DNA of 64,000 bases from an uncultured Clostridia bacterium (lineage in GTDB: Bacteria > Bacillota > Clostridia > Lachnospirales > Anaerotignaceae): contig CALWGC010000023.1 in the NCBI GenBank assembly GCA_944378105.1, positions 19,443 to 83,442 of the forward strand. The letters are read 5' to 3'. The notes beneath the pieces are model-generated. The model made no database searches. It had not been told where the DNA came from and worked only from the letters and a program-made list of their open reading frames with translations. Positions 30,694 through 40,886 of the stretch are shown here, one piece after another; position 1 is the stretch's first letter; every line of letters starts with the position of its first letter. A program made the translations under genes and the position numbers.

Positions 30694-31260
30694 ATGGAAC
30701 AAAAAGACGTTTGGAAACCGGGAACGGTGCTTTATCCCGTGCCGGCCGCCATGGTTACGGTGGGGGATATGGATGGAGAAAAAAATATCATCACCATTGC
30801 CTGGACCGGCACCATCAACTCCGATCCGGCCATGACCTATATTTCCGTGCGCCCAGAACGCCATTCCTATGAAATGATCAAACAATCCGGCGAATTTGTC
30901 ATTAATCTGACCACCAAGGACTTGGTGAAAGCCTGTGATTTTTGCGGCGTCAAAAGCGGTCGGGATTTGGACAAATTCAAAGAATGCGGCTTAACCGCCC
31001 AGCGGGCCACCAAAGTGAAGGCACCGCTCATTGCCGAAAGCCCGGTCAACATTGAATGCGTGGTCAAAGACATCATTCCTTTGGGCAGCCATCATATGTT
31101 CTTGGCCCAAGTGGTGGCCGTCAATGTCAGCAGCAAATGGATGGATGAAACGGGAAAATTCCATTTCAACGATTCCAAGCCCATCTGCTATTCCCACGGC
31201 GAATATTTTGAAGTGGGCGAAAGCTTAGGCAAATTTGGTTTTTCTGTTCGGAAAAAATAA
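30694..31260 (+). CDS. Flavin reductase-like FMN-binding protein
   Basis: The 188-residue protein belongs to the flavin-reductase-like domain family: P-V-P-A-A-M-V-T-V-G near the start, then I-T-I-A-W-T-G-T-I-N-S-D-P, and S-V-R-P-E-R-H-S-Y at the FMN phosphate site. In Clostridia these proteins often act as FMN-bound reductases of unknown partner. AAAGGAG precedes the ATG. It stands alone between the structured intergenic block and a bidirectional terminator. Confidence 0.86.
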   Translation: MEQKDVWKPGTVLYPVPAAMVTVGDMDGEKNIITIAWTGTINSDPAMTYISVRPERHSYEMIKQSGEFVINLTTKDLVKACDFCGVKSGRDLDKFKECGLTAQRATKVKAPLIAESPVNIECVVKDIIPLGSHHMFLAQVVAVNVSSKWMDETGKFHFNDSKPICYSHGEYFEVGESLGKFGFSVRKK

Positions 31261-31268
31261 AAAGAAAA

Positions 31269-31325
31269 AAACCCTGTGCAACAAAAACGAGCAAAGCCCG
31301 TCTTGTTTGCCACAGGGTTTTTTGT
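31269..31325. terminator. Bidirectional terminator between the flavin reductase and spoIIQ-like genes
   Basis: AAACCCTGTG (about 31270-31279) pairs with CACAGGGTTT (31311-31320), with flanking A and T runs on both strands. It serves both convergent genes. Confidence 0.8.
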
Positions 31326-32057
31326 TTACTGTGCGCCAAGCACAGCCTTGGGGTCCACCGGGCGGTCGTCCAGGGCCACTTGGAAATCCAGGTGGCTGCC
31401 CAACGCCACGCCATATTTGCTTGGGGTACCCACTTGGCCAATGACTTCCCCTTGGGTTACGGTGTCACCAACGGATACAGCCACGGCTTCTGCCAACTGG
31501 CTGTATGTAGTGACCCAACCTTCTGGGTGCGTAATCACTACAGTCATACCGGTTTCTTCGTCCATTGCTACTTCTGCCACTGTGCCGTCACCGGCCGCTT
31601 CCACAGGGGTTCCTTCTTCTGCTAAGATGGCCACGGTATCATTGGTGCGATACTGTTCCAGTGTGGGGTCATACACGGTGGCCGTTTCGGCATAGTCCAG
31701 CCCAATTTCCCCTTCCAGCGGCCATTGCAAAGAAAATGCCACTTCCGTCATGCCGGCCGTTTCTCCCATTTCTGCTTGTGCCGTGATGGGTGCTTCTTCC
31801 ACAGGGGCTTCTGCAAGGTCTTCCACTTCGGCCTGTGCCGTTTCGGGCACGGGTTGATCTGTGTTGGCCGTCGTTTTCGATGGCGCGTTTTGATTCACAT
31901 CCACCGGGGCCGTTTCCTCTACGACGACGGACGGTTTTTCCGCAGTCTGGGGCACAGGTTCTGTTTGATTGATGGCAGAAAGACCAAATCCGGCAGCTGC
32001 CACCAGAACAAAACCGGTGCCGACAGCCGCCCATTGGTTGCGGGTTAATTTTCTCAC
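31326..32057 (-). CDS. SpoIIQ-like protein with degenerate M23/LytM domain
   Basis: The 243-residue product has an N-terminal membrane anchor (11-29), a long Pro/Glu/Ala-rich linker (31-105), and a LytM-type domain (about 110-240). The zinc sites are degenerate: the first His is Asn139, the Asp is Ala143, and the H-x-H pair reads H222-L-D224; so it is likely a binding, not cutting, domain. SpoIIQ spans the forespore membrane and contacts SpoIIIAH during engulfment. It follows spoIID by 43 bases. GTG start at 32057 with GGAGG nine bases upstream. Confidence 0.78.
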   Translation of the reverse strand: MRKLTRNQWAAVGTGFVLVAAAGFGLSAINQTEPVPQTAEKPSVVVEETAPVDVNQNAPSKTTANTDQPVPETAQAEVEDLAEAPVEEAPITAQAEMGETAGMTEVAFSLQWPLEGEIGLDYAETATVYDPTLEQYRTNDTVAILAEEGTPVEAAGDGTVAEVAMDEETGMTVVITHPEGWVTTYSQLAEAVAVSVGDTVTQGEVIGQVGTPSKYGVALGSHLDFQVALDDRPVDPKAVLGAQ

Positions 32058-32100
32058 CTTTCAACACCTCCGCTCGTAGTATGGACCAAGGTGAGAAAGG

Positions 32101-33069
32101 TTATTCCATTTTTTTTAGAGAAACATCGGTATAATAATAGTGCAAAATGTCATCATAAGAATAGCCCTCCAAAGCCAGGGCATTGGCGCCATATTGGCTC
32201 ATGCCGGCGCCATGGCCATAGCCATAGGTGGTAAATGTGATTTCGTTGCCGTTTTCTTCGACGGTAAAGTCGGTGCTGCGCAGCCCTAAGGCCGTGCGGA
32301 TTTGTTGGCCGGTATAGGTACGGTTTCCGATTTGGATGGACTGAATATAACCGGCATCGGAGCGGGATAATACTTGCATCTGTTCTTTGAGGCTCCCGCT
32401 TGCCAGCACCAGTTGCGGATCGGCCTGTTGCAGCAGGGCCGCCGCTTCTTCCAAAGAAAAAGTATGTTGGTAGGTATATTCCAAGGAAGTTTCATCTTGG
32501 GGGCTAGCCACCGATTGCAAATAAGGCAGGTCTTGTCCACCCCAAAGGTTTTCGGCGCTTTCCGTTTCGCCGCTGCTGATGGCGTGGAAGACGGCCAAAA
32601 TCGGTTCTTCTTCATAGACCAAAATCTCTCCGGCGGTCTCCTCTACGGCCGTGCGGATTCTGGACTCATAGGTGGAAAACGATTCCCCCCAGTTTTCCTG
32701 CCGCTCGGCCAGGCTTTGATAGCTTTGTCCGCCATTTTCCATCAGGTCATCCACCGTGATGCCTTGGCTTTCCATTTGATAGACGGCATAGGTACGGGCG
32801 GCCACGGCCTGGGCCTTTAAGGCCTCTTCTTCAAAAAGCGCCGGCATTTCTGCCGCCACCACACCCACCAAGTATTCTTCTAACGGTGCGTCGGACCAAA
32901 CGGTCTCTTCCGTTTGGGTTTCGCTCTCCGCCGCTTGGGTTGTGGTCTGAGGCACCACCGCCTCCTCCTGCTTGGCCTGCAGGGAGGAAAGCCCCACCGG
33001 CAAAATCAACAGGACAAATAAAGCATAAGTCATAAAAATTTCGAATCCTTTTCGCATCCAATCACCCAT
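32101..33069 (-). CDS. spoIID: Stage II sporulation protein D (SpoIID)
   Basis: SpoIID is a membrane-anchored lytic transglycosylase that thins peptidoglycan during engulfment. The 322-residue protein has one N-terminal membrane span (about 10-30) and the SpoIID domain: L-E-E-Y-L-V-G-V-V-A-A-E-M-P with the catalytic Glu, A-L-K-A-Q-A-V-A-A-R-T-Y-A, and the C-terminal G-Y-G-H-G-A-G-M-S-Q-Y-G-A. The start could be the ATG at 33069 or the one at 33057, which has GGGTGAT upstream and fits a sigma-E-like promoter placed very close. Confidence 0.92.
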   Translation of the reverse strand: MGDWMRKGFEIFMTYALFVLLILPVGLSSLQAKQEEAVVPQTTTQAAESETQTEETVWSDAPLEEYLVGVVAAEMPALFEEEALKAQAVAARTYAVYQMESQGITVDDLMENGGQSYQSLAERQENWGESFSTYESRIRTAVEETAGEILVYEEEPILAVFHAISSGETESAENLWGGQDLPYLQSVASPQDETSLEYTYQHTFSLEEAAALLQQADPQLVLASGSLKEQMQVLSRSDAGYIQSIQIGNRTYTGQQIRTALGLRSTDFTVEENGNEITFTTYGYGHGAGMSQYGANALALEGYSYDDILHYYYTDVSLKKME

Positions 33070-33072
33070 AAA

Positions 33073-33100
33073 AGTATATGGCTAAAAGAGAAAATAAATG
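33073..33100 (-). promoter_or_regulatory. Candidate sigma-E-type promoter of spoIID
   Basis: On the minus strand CATATACT (33073-33080) resembles the sigma-E -10 consensus, with CATTTAT about 13 bases upstream. Known spoIID genes are in the sigma-E regulon. The match is moderate and very near the start codon. Confidence 0.3.
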
Positions 33101-33128
33101 TTGACAAAATAGAAAAAAGTAGTATAAT
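33101..33128 (+). promoter_or_regulatory. Rubrerythrin promoter
   Basis: A perfect TTGACA (33101-33106) and perfect TATAAT (33123-33128) are 16 bases apart, 54 bases upstream of the rubrerythrin start. Confidence 0.88.
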
Positions 33129-33136
33129 CTAATTAA

Positions 33137-33151
33137 GAATAATTATTATTT
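33137..33151. promoter_or_regulatory. PerR/Fur-like operator
   Basis: GAATAATTATTATTT matches the PerR box (TTATAATNATTATAA) at 10 of 14 defined positions, with a perfect central half-palindrome. It sits at the expected transcription start, where a bound repressor would block the promoter. Confidence 0.55.
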
Positions 33152-33181
33152 AATAAAAAATCAACCAAAGGAGGCAATCTG

Positions 33182-33724
33182 ATGAAAGACTTGAAAGGCA
33201 CCAAAACAGAAGCAAACCTGTGGGCAGCATTTGCAGGGGAATCTCAAGCAAGAAACAAATACACCTATTATGCTTCCAAAGCAAAAAAAGATGGCTATGA
33301 ACAAATCGCAGCCATTTTTGAAGAAACAGCAGCCAATGAAAAAGAACATGCAAAAATCTGGTTCAAACTGCTGCATGGCGGTGACATCCCATGCACCATG
33401 GATAACTTGGTCGATGCAGCAGCCGGCGAAAACTATGAATGGACCGATATGTATGCTACTTTTGCAAAAGAAGCAAGAGAAGAAGGTTTCGACGAAATTG
33501 CAAAATTGTTTGGCGGCGTTGGCGCCATTGAAAATGCACATGAAGAAAGATATCTGAAACTGCTGGAAAACATCAAAGGCGATTTGGTATTCTCCCGCGA
33601 TGGCGACTGTGTATGGCAGTGCAGAAACTGTGGCCATATTGTGATCGGCAAAAAAGCACCAGAAGTTTGCCCTGTATGTGCACATCCAAAGGCATTTTTC
33701 CAGATCAAACCAGAAAACTACTAA
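33182..33724 (+). CDS. rbr: Rubrerythrin
   Basis: Rubrerythrin reduces hydrogen peroxide in anaerobes. The 180-residue protein has a ferritin-like diiron domain ([11 protein letters not shown] at 17-27, [11 protein letters not shown] with the E-x-x-H pair at about 51-54, and [10 protein letters not shown]) and a C-terminal rubredoxin-like domain with C-R-N-C-G and C-P-V-C-A. AAAGGAGG precedes the ATG. A strong promoter with a PerR-like box and a terminator make it a single-gene peroxide-stress unit. Confidence 0.95.
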   Translation: MKDLKGTKTEANLWAAFAGESQARNKYTYYASKAKKDGYEQIAAIFEETAANEKEHAKIWFKLLHGGDIPCTMDNLVDAAAGENYEWTDMYATFAKEAREEGFDEIAKLFGGVGAIENAHEERYLKLLENIKGDLVFSRDGDCVWQCRNCGHIVIGKKAPEVCPVCAHPKAFFQIKPENY

Positions 33725-33732
33725 GCACCAGC

Positions 33733-33759
33733 AAGCGTCCCGAAAGGGACGCTTTTTTT
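33733..33759 (+). terminator. Terminator of rubrerythrin
   Basis: AAGCGTCCC and GGGACGCTT pair around GAAA, followed by a T run. Confidence 0.92.
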
Positions 33760-33872
33760 GTGAAAAAACAGAGGGGTTCTTTTTGTTTACCGCCCCGGCA
33801 GGCCGTCGTTTGCCTTGAAAACTTGACCGTTTTCGGGTAAGATAAAACGAGAGAAAAAGGAGGTTTTTGGCG

Positions 33873-35228
33873 ATGGCATTGCCGGTGGTATTTTTGGAGG
33901 AAATGAAAGAACGGCTGGGAGAGGAATGGACGGCCTATGAAGCGGCTTTAAACGAAAAGCCATGGTATGGGCTGCGGGTGAATACGGCAAAAGTGGAGGT
34001 GGAGGCGTTTTTGGCCTTGCGTAAACTGCCTCTTTTTCCGGTGGATTGGTGCAAGGAAGGGTTTTCCTTTGACGCGGCCCTCCGTCCGGCCAAACACCCC
34101 CATTACCACGCCGGGCTTTACTATCTGCAAGAGCCAAGCGCCATGTCCCCGGCGGCCCTTTTGCCTTTGGAAACGGGGGACAAAGTGCTGGACCTATGCG
34201 CGGCCCCCGGCGGAAAAACGACACAGCTTGCCGCCCGCATGAAGGGAAACGGCATTCTTTTTTCCAACGACATCAGCGCCGGACGGACGAAAGCGGTGGT
34301 GAAAAACGTGGAGCAGCTGGGCTTTCGCAATGTCATCATCACCAGCGAAACGCCAAAAAAATTGGCAGAAAAATTGGGCGGTTTTTTTGATAAAATCTTG
34401 GTGGATGCCCCTTGCAGCGGCGAAGGGATGTTTCGCAAGGAGCCGGATGTGGCCAAAAGCTGGAACGAGGAGATGCGCATCTTTTGCGAAAACAGCCAGC
34501 GGGAGATTTTGACCGAGGCAGCCAAGTTATTAAAAGACGGCGGGATGCTCCTTTATTCCACCTGTACCTTTTCTCCGGCGGAGGACGAGGGAATGATCCA
34601 ATGGTTTTTGGATACCCACCCAGAATTTTCCCTGCGTCCTTTGGGTTGTGACGCACTGTCGCCGGGGCGGCCAGATTGGGTGGAAGATGGACGGGCAGAA
34701 TTATCTCTTTGCGGCCGTCTTTGGCCCCATAAGCACCATGGGGAAGGCCATTTTTTGGCCCTGTTAGAAAAACGGGGAAAAACGGAAGAAACGGCCCTGC
34801 CCCCCTCCTTACGCCTGCCCAAAACCTTGGCCGACTATCGCCAATGGGAAGCAGAAAACTTGACGGTACAGCTGGACGGGCTTTGGATGGAAGTGGACGG
34901 CAATTTATACTGTATGCCGGAAGAAACGCCAAGTTTGGCCGGTCTTCGTGTGATGCGCAGCGGGCTTTTGGTGGGCAGCGTGGAAAAGGGACGGTTTGCC
35001 CCAAGCCAGGCCTTGGCCATGGCCTTAAGGATGGCAGAAGCCAAAGAGGCCATTTCTTTGCCGGCAGAAGACGAGCGAGTGGTGCGCTATCTCAAAGGCG
35101 AGACCATCCAACTGGAAGGGGAAAATGGTTGGTGCCTCTTCGGCGTGGACGGGTTTCCCTTGGGCTGGGGCAAGATGCAAAACGGAAGGCTGAAAAACAA
35201 ATACGCCAAAGGATGGCGGATGGAATAG
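33873..35228 (+). CDS. RsmF/NOL1-NOP2-Sun-type rRNA (cytosine-5) methyltransferase
   Basis: The 451-residue protein has a SAM-binding domain with [11 protein letters not shown] and the active-site motif D-A-P-C-S-G-E-G-M, and a second Cys in [12 protein letters not shown], the two-cysteine catalytic pair of m5C enzymes. The C-terminal part (about 290-451) fits the PUA-like RsmF extension. It probably modifies 16S rRNA. ATG at 33873 with AAGGAGG upstream. The next gene starts 13 bases later. Confidence 0.9.
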   Translation: MALPVVFLEEMKERLGEEWTAYEAALNEKPWYGLRVNTAKVEVEAFLALRKLPLFPVDWCKEGFSFDAALRPAKHPHYHAGLYYLQEPSAMSPAALLPLETGDKVLDLCAAPGGKTTQLAARMKGNGILFSNDISAGRTKAVVKNVEQLGFRNVIITSETPKKLAEKLGGFFDKILVDAPCSGEGMFRKEPDVAKSWNEEMRIFCENSQREILTEAAKLLKDGGMLLYSTCTFSPAEDEGMIQWFLDTHPEFSLRPLGCDALSPGRPDWVEDGRAELSLCGRLWPHKHHGEGHFLALLEKRGKTEETALPPSLRLPKTLADYRQWEAENLTVQLDGLWMEVDGNLYCMPEETPSLAGLRVMRSGLLVGSVEKGRFAPSQALAMALRMAEAKEAISLPAEDERVVRYLKGETIQLEGENGWCLFGVDGFPLGWGKMQNGRLKNKYAKGWRME

Positions 35229-35241
35229 AAAAGAGGGCAAC

Positions 35242-37197
35242 ATGGCATTTTTACCTGTAACAAGAAAAGAAATGGAAGAGCGGGGATGGAAAGAGCCGGA
35301 TTTTGTCTATATCAGCGGCGACGCCTATGTGGACCACCCCTCCTTTGGGGCGGCCATCATCACCCGGGTGCTGGAAAACGCCGGGTTTACGGTCTGTATG
35401 GTGGCCCAGCCCGACTGGAAAAGCACCGAGGACTTTTGCCGCTTTGGAAAGCCGCGTCTGGCCTTTCTTGTCAGCAGCGGCAACATTGACAGCATGGTCA
35501 ACCACTATACCGTGGCCAAAAAGCGGCGCAGCACCGACGCCTATTCCCCCGGCGGCCAAGGGGGCCTGCGCCCCGACCGGGCGGTCATTGTCTATTGCAA
35601 TAAAATTCGAGAGGCTTATAAAGACGCTACCATCATCATCGGCGGCATCGAAGCCAGTTTGCGGCGGCTTTCCCATTATGACTATTGGGACAACAAGGTG
35701 CGCCGCAGCATTTTGTTAGACAGCAGCGCCGATTTGCTGCTTTATGGTATGGGGGAACATCAGATTGTGGAGATGGCCGAGGCGTTGGACAGCGGTTTGC
35801 CGGTGGAGGAGTTGACCTATTTACGGGGGTCTGTCTTTAAAACGAAAGACCCTTCCCGGGCTTATGACGCCATCACGCTGCCCCCTTTTCGGGCGGTGAA
35901 GGAGCAAAAAAGCGCCTATGCCGAAAGTTTTATGCTGCAATATCAAAATACCGACGCCGTAACGGCCAAGGCGTTGTTGGAAGAATATGACGAGTATTTT
36001 GTGGTGCAAAACCCGCCATCTCCCCCATTGACGACGGAGGAGATGGACCATACCTATGCCCTGCCCTATGAGCGGACGTACCACCCCATGTATGAAGCAG
36101 CCGGCGGGATTCCGGCCATCGAGGAAGTGAAATTCAGCCTCACCAGTAACCGGGGCTGTTTTGGTAGCTGTAATTTCTGTGCCCTCACCTTCCACCAAGG
36201 CCGGGTGATTTCTGCCCGCAGCCATGCGTCGTTGGTGGCCGAAGCGGAGCAGATGACGAAAGAAAAGGATTTTAAGGGCTATATCCACGACGTGGGCGGC
36301 CCGACAGCCAATTTCCGCCAGCCGGCCTGCAAAAAACAGCGGAAGTTTGGGGCTTGCAAAGACAGACAATGTCTTTTCCCCACCGCTTGCAGCCAGTTGA
36401 GGGTGGACCACAAGGACTATGTGGCCTTGCTTCGGAAGTTACGGGCCATCCCCAAGGTGAAAAAGGTATTCATTCGGTCGGGGATTCGGTATGATTATTT
36501 GATTTATGATAAGGACGATACCTTTTTCCGGGAACTTTGCCAATATCATATCAGCGGCCAGCTGAAAGTGGCGCCGGAGCATGTGTCTCCCCGGGTGCTG
36601 GAAAAGATGGGAAAACCGGGGCGGGATGTTTATGACCGGTTTGTAGAAAAATATCACAAGGTCAATGAAAAACTGGGCATGAAGCAGTTTCTCGTGCCCT
36701 ATCTGATGAGTAGCCACCCGGGCAGTGATTTGAGGGCCGCCATCGAATTGGCGGAATATCTACGGGATCTGCACCACATGCCAGAGCAGGTGCAGGATTT
36801 TTACCCCACCCCCGGCACCTTGTCCACGGCCATGTATTATCTGGAATTTGACCCCCGCACCGGCGAAAAGGTCTATGTGCCAAAATCGCCTCACGAAAAG
36901 GCCATGCAGCGGGCCTTGATGCAATATGCCATGCCCCGCAATTATGACTTGGTGAAAGAAGCCTTGCTGAAGGCTCATCGCGCCGACCTCATCGGTTATG
37001 GCCGCCATTGCCTGATTCCACCGCAAAAACCGGAAGAAAAGCCTTCCTTTGGGAAAGCAGGCGGCAAAGGCAATGGAAAGCCAAGCGGCAAGGGCAACCC
37101 CAAAGGCGATAACCGGCAAAAAAGTGCGGCAAAACAAAAAGAAAGTAGTAAAAAAACCATACGAAATGTGCACAAAAAGAAACGGGATGTCCATTGA
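35242..37197 (+). CDS. YgiQ family radical SAM protein
   Basis: The 651-residue protein has the YgiQ N-terminal domain ([17 protein letters not shown]) and a radical-SAM core with [12 protein letters not shown], the C-x3-C-x2-C cluster ligand motif. A further Cys-rich stretch ([15 protein letters not shown]) follows. The reaction is unknown. The last 50 residues are a Gly/Lys/Asn-rich basic tail, likely disordered and nucleic-acid-binding. It is co-oriented with the rsmF-like gene. Confidence 0.9.
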   Translation: MAFLPVTRKEMEERGWKEPDFVYISGDAYVDHPSFGAAIITRVLENAGFTVCMVAQPDWKSTEDFCRFGKPRLAFLVSSGNIDSMVNHYTVAKKRRSTDAYSPGGQGGLRPDRAVIVYCNKIREAYKDATIIIGGIEASLRRLSHYDYWDNKVRRSILLDSSADLLLYGMGEHQIVEMAEALDSGLPVEELTYLRGSVFKTKDPSRAYDAITLPPFRAVKEQKSAYAESFMLQYQNTDAVTAKALLEEYDEYFVVQNPPSPPLTTEEMDHTYALPYERTYHPMYEAAGGIPAIEEVKFSLTSNRGCFGSCNFCALTFHQGRVISARSHASLVAEAEQMTKEKDFKGYIHDVGGPTANFRQPACKKQRKFGACKDRQCLFPTACSQLRVDHKDYVALLRKLRAIPKVKKVFIRSGIRYDYLIYDKDDTFFRELCQYHISGQLKVAPEHVSPRVLEKMGKPGRDVYDRFVEKYHKVNEKLGMKQFLVPYLMSSHPGSDLRAAIELAEYLRDLHHMPEQVQDFYPTPGTLSTAMYYLEFDPRTGEKVYVPKSPHEKAMQRALMQYAMPRNYDLVKEALLKAHRADLIGYGRHCLIPPQKPEEKPSFGKAGGKGNGKPSGKGNPKGDNRQKSAAKQKESSKKTIRNVHKKKRDVH

Positions 37198-37222
37198 CAA
37201 AGTTGGCAGATAATGTGAAAAT
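37194..37222 (+). promoter_or_regulatory. Candidate thrC promoter
   Basis: A perfect TTGACA overlapping the ygiQ stop, with GAAAAT 17 bases downstream; the -10 is only partly conserved. Confidence 0.45.
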
Positions 37223-37265
37223 AGAAGTATCGGATCGAAAAACAAAGAATGTTGAGGGATGAACG

Positions 37266-38729
37266 ATGAACTATATTGGAACGAGAAACAAAGACATTTG
37301 CGCCACGGCTTCCAAGGCCATTTTACAGGGGATTTGTGAAGACGGTGGTCTGTTTTTGCCGGAAGAAATGCCGGTGATGAAAAAACCATTGAGCGAACTG
37401 GTGCAGCTGGACTACCGGGCGCTGGCCTATGAAATTTTAAGCTTATTTTTGACCGATTTTACGGAAGAAGAACTGAAGGCCTGCATCAACGGCGCCTATG
37501 ACGAAAAGTTTGACGTGCCGGAGATTGTGCCGGTGGTGAAAGCCGGGGATGTTTCCATTTTGGAATTGTTCCACGGCAAAACCATTGCTTTTAAGGACAT
37601 GGCCCTGTCCATTTTGCCTTATTTGATGAAAACGGCAGCAAAGAAAAACGGGCTGGACAAAGAAATTGTCATTTTGACTGCCACCTCCGGTGACACGGGC
37701 AAGGCTGCCTTGGAAGGCTTTGCCGGCGTGGAAGGGGTCAAAATCATTGTCTTTTTCCCAGAAGATGGCGTAAGCCCCGTGCAAAAACTGCAAATGGTGA
37801 CCCAAGAAGGCGATAACACCTGTGTGGTGGGCATCAAAGGCAACTTTGACGACGCCCAAACGGCGGTCAAAACCATTTTTACCGATGCCGTTTTGCAGCA
37901 GGAATTGGCAGAAAAAGGCTTTGTGTTCTCCTCGGCCAACTCCATCAACATTGGCCGCTTGGTGCCACAGGTGGTGTACTATTTCTGGGGCTATCTGCAA
38001 ATGGCAAAACAGGGAGAAATTGCCCTGGGCGAGGAAATCAATGTGACCGTACCTACTGGAAACTTTGGCAACATTTTGGCCGGTTATTTTGCAAAACAAA
38101 TGGGTCTGCCGGTGAAAACTTTTCTCTGTGCTTCCAACGACAACAAGGTGCTCTATGATTTCTTTACCACGGGGACTTATGACAAAAACCGTCCGTTTAT
38201 GGTGACCACGTCGCCTTCCATGGATATTTTGATTTCCAGCAATCTGGAACGCCTCCTTTGCCTTCTGACCAATCAGGAAACTTGTAAAAAACGGATGGAA
38301 GAATTGAAAACGACCGGCAAATATACCCTGGATGTAAAAGCCAAAGACATCGTGGGTCAGTGGGCCGACGAAGCCAAAACGGCAGCGGCCATCCGCACCA
38401 TGTTTGAAGAAAACGGCTATGTTTTAGACACCCATACGGCCGTGGCCTATGCTTCTTATGAAACCTACAAAAAGGAAACCGGTGATGCAACACCAACGCT
38501 GATCGTTTCCACGGCAAGTCCTTATAAATTTACCAAAGACGTGATGACGGCCATCGATGAGAAGTATGCCCAAGAAGATTTCTTTGTACTGATGGACAAA
38601 ATGGCAGCGCTTTCCGGCGTGGCTATTCCTGCCCCGATCCGCGGCATTCAAGACCGCCCCGTGCGCCACAAAACCGTCATCGAAAAAGACAACATCAAAG
38701 CCTTTGTGGCTGATTATTTAACCAAATAA
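37266..38729 (+). CDS. thrC: Threonine synthase
   Basis: ThrC converts O-phosphohomoserine to threonine using PLP. The 487-residue protein has the N-terminal M-N-Y-I-G-T-R-N lid, the PLP Lys110 in H-G-K-T-I-A-F-K-D-M-A, the phosphate-binding T-A-T-S-G-D-T-G-K-A-A, and the G-N-F-G-N region. Length fits the long (fungal/Escherichia-like) class. GAGGGATGAACG precedes the ATG. tkt follows 34 bases later, probably in the same transcript. Confidence 0.95.
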   Translation: MNYIGTRNKDICATASKAILQGICEDGGLFLPEEMPVMKKPLSELVQLDYRALAYEILSLFLTDFTEEELKACINGAYDEKFDVPEIVPVVKAGDVSILELFHGKTIAFKDMALSILPYLMKTAAKKNGLDKEIVILTATSGDTGKAALEGFAGVEGVKIIVFFPEDGVSPVQKLQMVTQEGDNTCVVGIKGNFDDAQTAVKTIFTDAVLQQELAEKGFVFSSANSINIGRLVPQVVYYFWGYLQMAKQGEIALGEEINVTVPTGNFGNILAGYFAKQMGLPVKTFLCASNDNKVLYDFFTTGTYDKNRPFMVTTSPSMDILISSNLERLLCLLTNQETCKKRMEELKTTGKYTLDVKAKDIVGQWADEAKTAAAIRTMFEENGYVLDTHTAVAYASYETYKKETGDATPTLIVSTASPYKFTKDVMTAIDEKYAQEDFFVLMDKMAALSGVAIPAPIRGIQDRPVRHKTVIEKDNIKAFVADYLTK

Positions 38730-38763
38730 CAATCCGTTTTAGGAAGGGAGAAGAACAACAATC

Positions 38764-40743
38764 ATGGATGTTTCTCAGCTTACCATCAACACCATCAAAT
38801 TTTTGAGCGTCGATGCCATTCAAAAGGCAAAAAGCGGTCATCCCGGCCTGCCCATGGGGGCAGCGCCTGCCGCCTATACCCTTTGGGCCAAAGAAATGAA
38901 CTTTGATCCCAAAAAACCACAATGGCCAAACCGCGACCGGTTTGTGCTTTCGGCTGGTCATGGCTCTGCTATGCTCTATTCGTTATTGCATCTCTTTGGC
39001 TATGGCACCACATTGGAAGATTTGAAACAATTCCGTCAGCTGGATTCCAAAACACCGGGACACCCAGAATATGGTGTGGCAGCAGGCATTGAAACCACCA
39101 CCGGCCCCTTGGGACAAGGCATTGCCAATGCCGTGGGCTTTGCCCTGGCAGAAAGCCATTTGGCTGCTATGTTTAACCGGGAAGGCTATCCCGTTTATGA
39201 CCATTATACCTATGCCCTTTGCGGCGATGGCTGTCTGATGGAAGGCGTCAGCGCCGAAGCCTGCTCTTTGGCTGGTACTTTGGGACTGGGCAAACTGATT
39301 GTATTATATGATTCCAATAACATTTCCATCGAAGGCGATACTGCCACGGCCTTTGGCGAAAACGTGCGCCAGAGATTTGATGCCTATGGCTGGCAGACCA
39401 TTTTGGTGGAAGACGGCAAGGATGTGGCCGCCATTGACGAAGCCATCCGGGCCGCAAAAGCTGACACCAGCCGTCCATCCCTCATTGAAATCAAAACAAA
39501 AATCGGCGCCGGTTCTCCCAACAAAGAAGGCAAGGCCTCGGCCCACGGCGAACCTTTGGGGGCAGAAGAAATTGCTGCCACGAAAGAAGCTGCCGGCTGG
39601 AACTATGGCGAAGATTTCTATGTACCAGAAGAAGTGAAAGCACATCTGGCCCAAGTAGTGGCCGAAAAAGAAGCCGTTTGCGCCGCTTGGGAAGAGATGT
39701 TTGCTGCTTACCGCAAGGCTTACCCCGATTTGGCCAAACTGTGGGATGACTGCCACGGCGACAAATTGCCAGTGGACTTGCTCCACAATGAAGAATTTTG
39801 GCATATGGAAGGCAATTTGGCCACTCGCGCCGCTTCGGAAAAAGTATTGCAAAAACTTTCTCCGTTGGTGCCAAACCTCTTTGGTGGCTCCGCCGACTTG
39901 GGTCCATCCAATAAATCGGTGATGAAAGACCGTCCTTACTATTCCAAAGAAACACCAGAAGGCAGCAATATCCATTTTGGTGTGCGGGAATTTGCCATGA
40001 CGGCCATGGCCAACGGCTTGGCACTTCACGGCGGTTTACGTCCTTATATTGCTGGATTCTTTGTATTTAGCGATTATATGAAAGCCGGGATGCGGCTTTC
40101 GGCTTTGATGAATCTGCCGGTCATCAGCATTCTGACCCACGATTCCATCGGTGTAGGCGAAGACGGCCCAACGCACCAGCCCATTGAACACCTGGCCGCA
40201 CTGCGCAGCATGAAAAACTATACGGTAATCCGTCCTTGCGATGGCAATGAAACGGTGGCCGCTTGGTATCTGGCCTTGACCAGAAAGAGCCCAACGGGTA
40301 TCGTCCTTTCCAGACAAAACCTGGAACTGCTGCCTACCACCGGCAAAGGCGCCCTCAAAGGCGGCTATATTGTCAAAGACTGTGAAGGTACGCCGGATGT
40401 ATTGCTGTTGGCTACCGGTTCGGAAGTTCAGCTGGCAGTGAAAGCCTGCGATTTGTTGGCGGCACAGGGCGTGAAAGCCAGAGCCGTTTCCATGATGAGC
40501 TTTGAAGTCTTTGAAGAACAAGACGAAGCTTACAAAGAAAGTGTATTGCCAAAGGCCATCCGCAAGAGAGTGGCCGTGGAAGCCGCCTGCGACTTTGGCT
40601 GGCACAAATATGTGGGGTTGGATGGCAAAGTGATTGCCATGGAAGACTATGGCGCTTCCGCCCCGGCCGATCAGCTGTTTACCAAGTTTGGTTTCACGGC
40701 AGAGCACGTGGCTGAGACGGCCATGGCTTTGGTAAAAGAATAA
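38764..40743 (+). CDS. tkt: Transketolase
   Basis: Transketolase moves two-carbon units in the non-oxidative pentose phosphate pathway. The 659-residue protein has the TPP domain ([13 protein letters not shown]), the conserved [10 protein letters not shown], the Pyr domain with catalytic Glu in [11 protein letters not shown], and [26 protein letters not shown] lies upstream. A terminator follows. Confidence 0.96.
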   Translation: MDVSQLTINTIKFLSVDAIQKAKSGHPGLPMGAAPAAYTLWAKEMNFDPKKPQWPNRDRFVLSAGHGSAMLYSLLHLFGYGTTLEDLKQFRQLDSKTPGHPEYGVAAGIETTTGPLGQGIANAVGFALAESHLAAMFNREGYPVYDHYTYALCGDGCLMEGVSAEACSLAGTLGLGKLIVLYDSNNISIEGDTATAFGENVRQRFDAYGWQTILVEDGKDVAAIDEAIRAAKADTSRPSLIEIKTKIGAGSPNKEGKASAHGEPLGAEEIAATKEAAGWNYGEDFYVPEEVKAHLAQVVAEKEAVCAAWEEMFAAYRKAYPDLAKLWDDCHGDKLPVDLLHNEEFWHMEGNLATRAASEKVLQKLSPLVPNLFGGSADLGPSNKSVMKDRPYYSKETPEGSNIHFGVREFAMTAMANGLALHGGLRPYIAGFFVFSDYMKAGMRLSALMNLPVISILTHDSIGVGEDGPTHQPIEHLAALRSMKNYTVIRPCDGNETVAAWYLALTRKSPTGIVLSRQNLELLPTTGKGALKGGYIVKDCEGTPDVLLLATGSEVQLAVKACDLLAAQGVKARAVSMMSFEVFEEQDEAYKESVLPKAIRKRVAVEAACDFGWHKYVGLDGKVIAMEDYGASAPADQLFTKFGFTAEHVAETAMALVKE

Positions 40744-40782
40744 CACGGCTGTGTTTTTGTCACATTTTGTTACTGTTTTTTC

Positions 40783-40811
40783 AAGGGTTCCCTCCGGGTG
40801 AACCCTTTTTC
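40783..40811 (+). terminator. Terminator of tkt
   Basis: AAGGGTTC and GAACCCTT pair, followed by TTTTT. Confidence 0.82.
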
Positions 40812-40886
40812 ATTCCTATTTGGAATGGTTCGCATGCAAAATAATTGTCGTTTTATTCACAAACTGACCGAAAAAGGGGGATTTTT

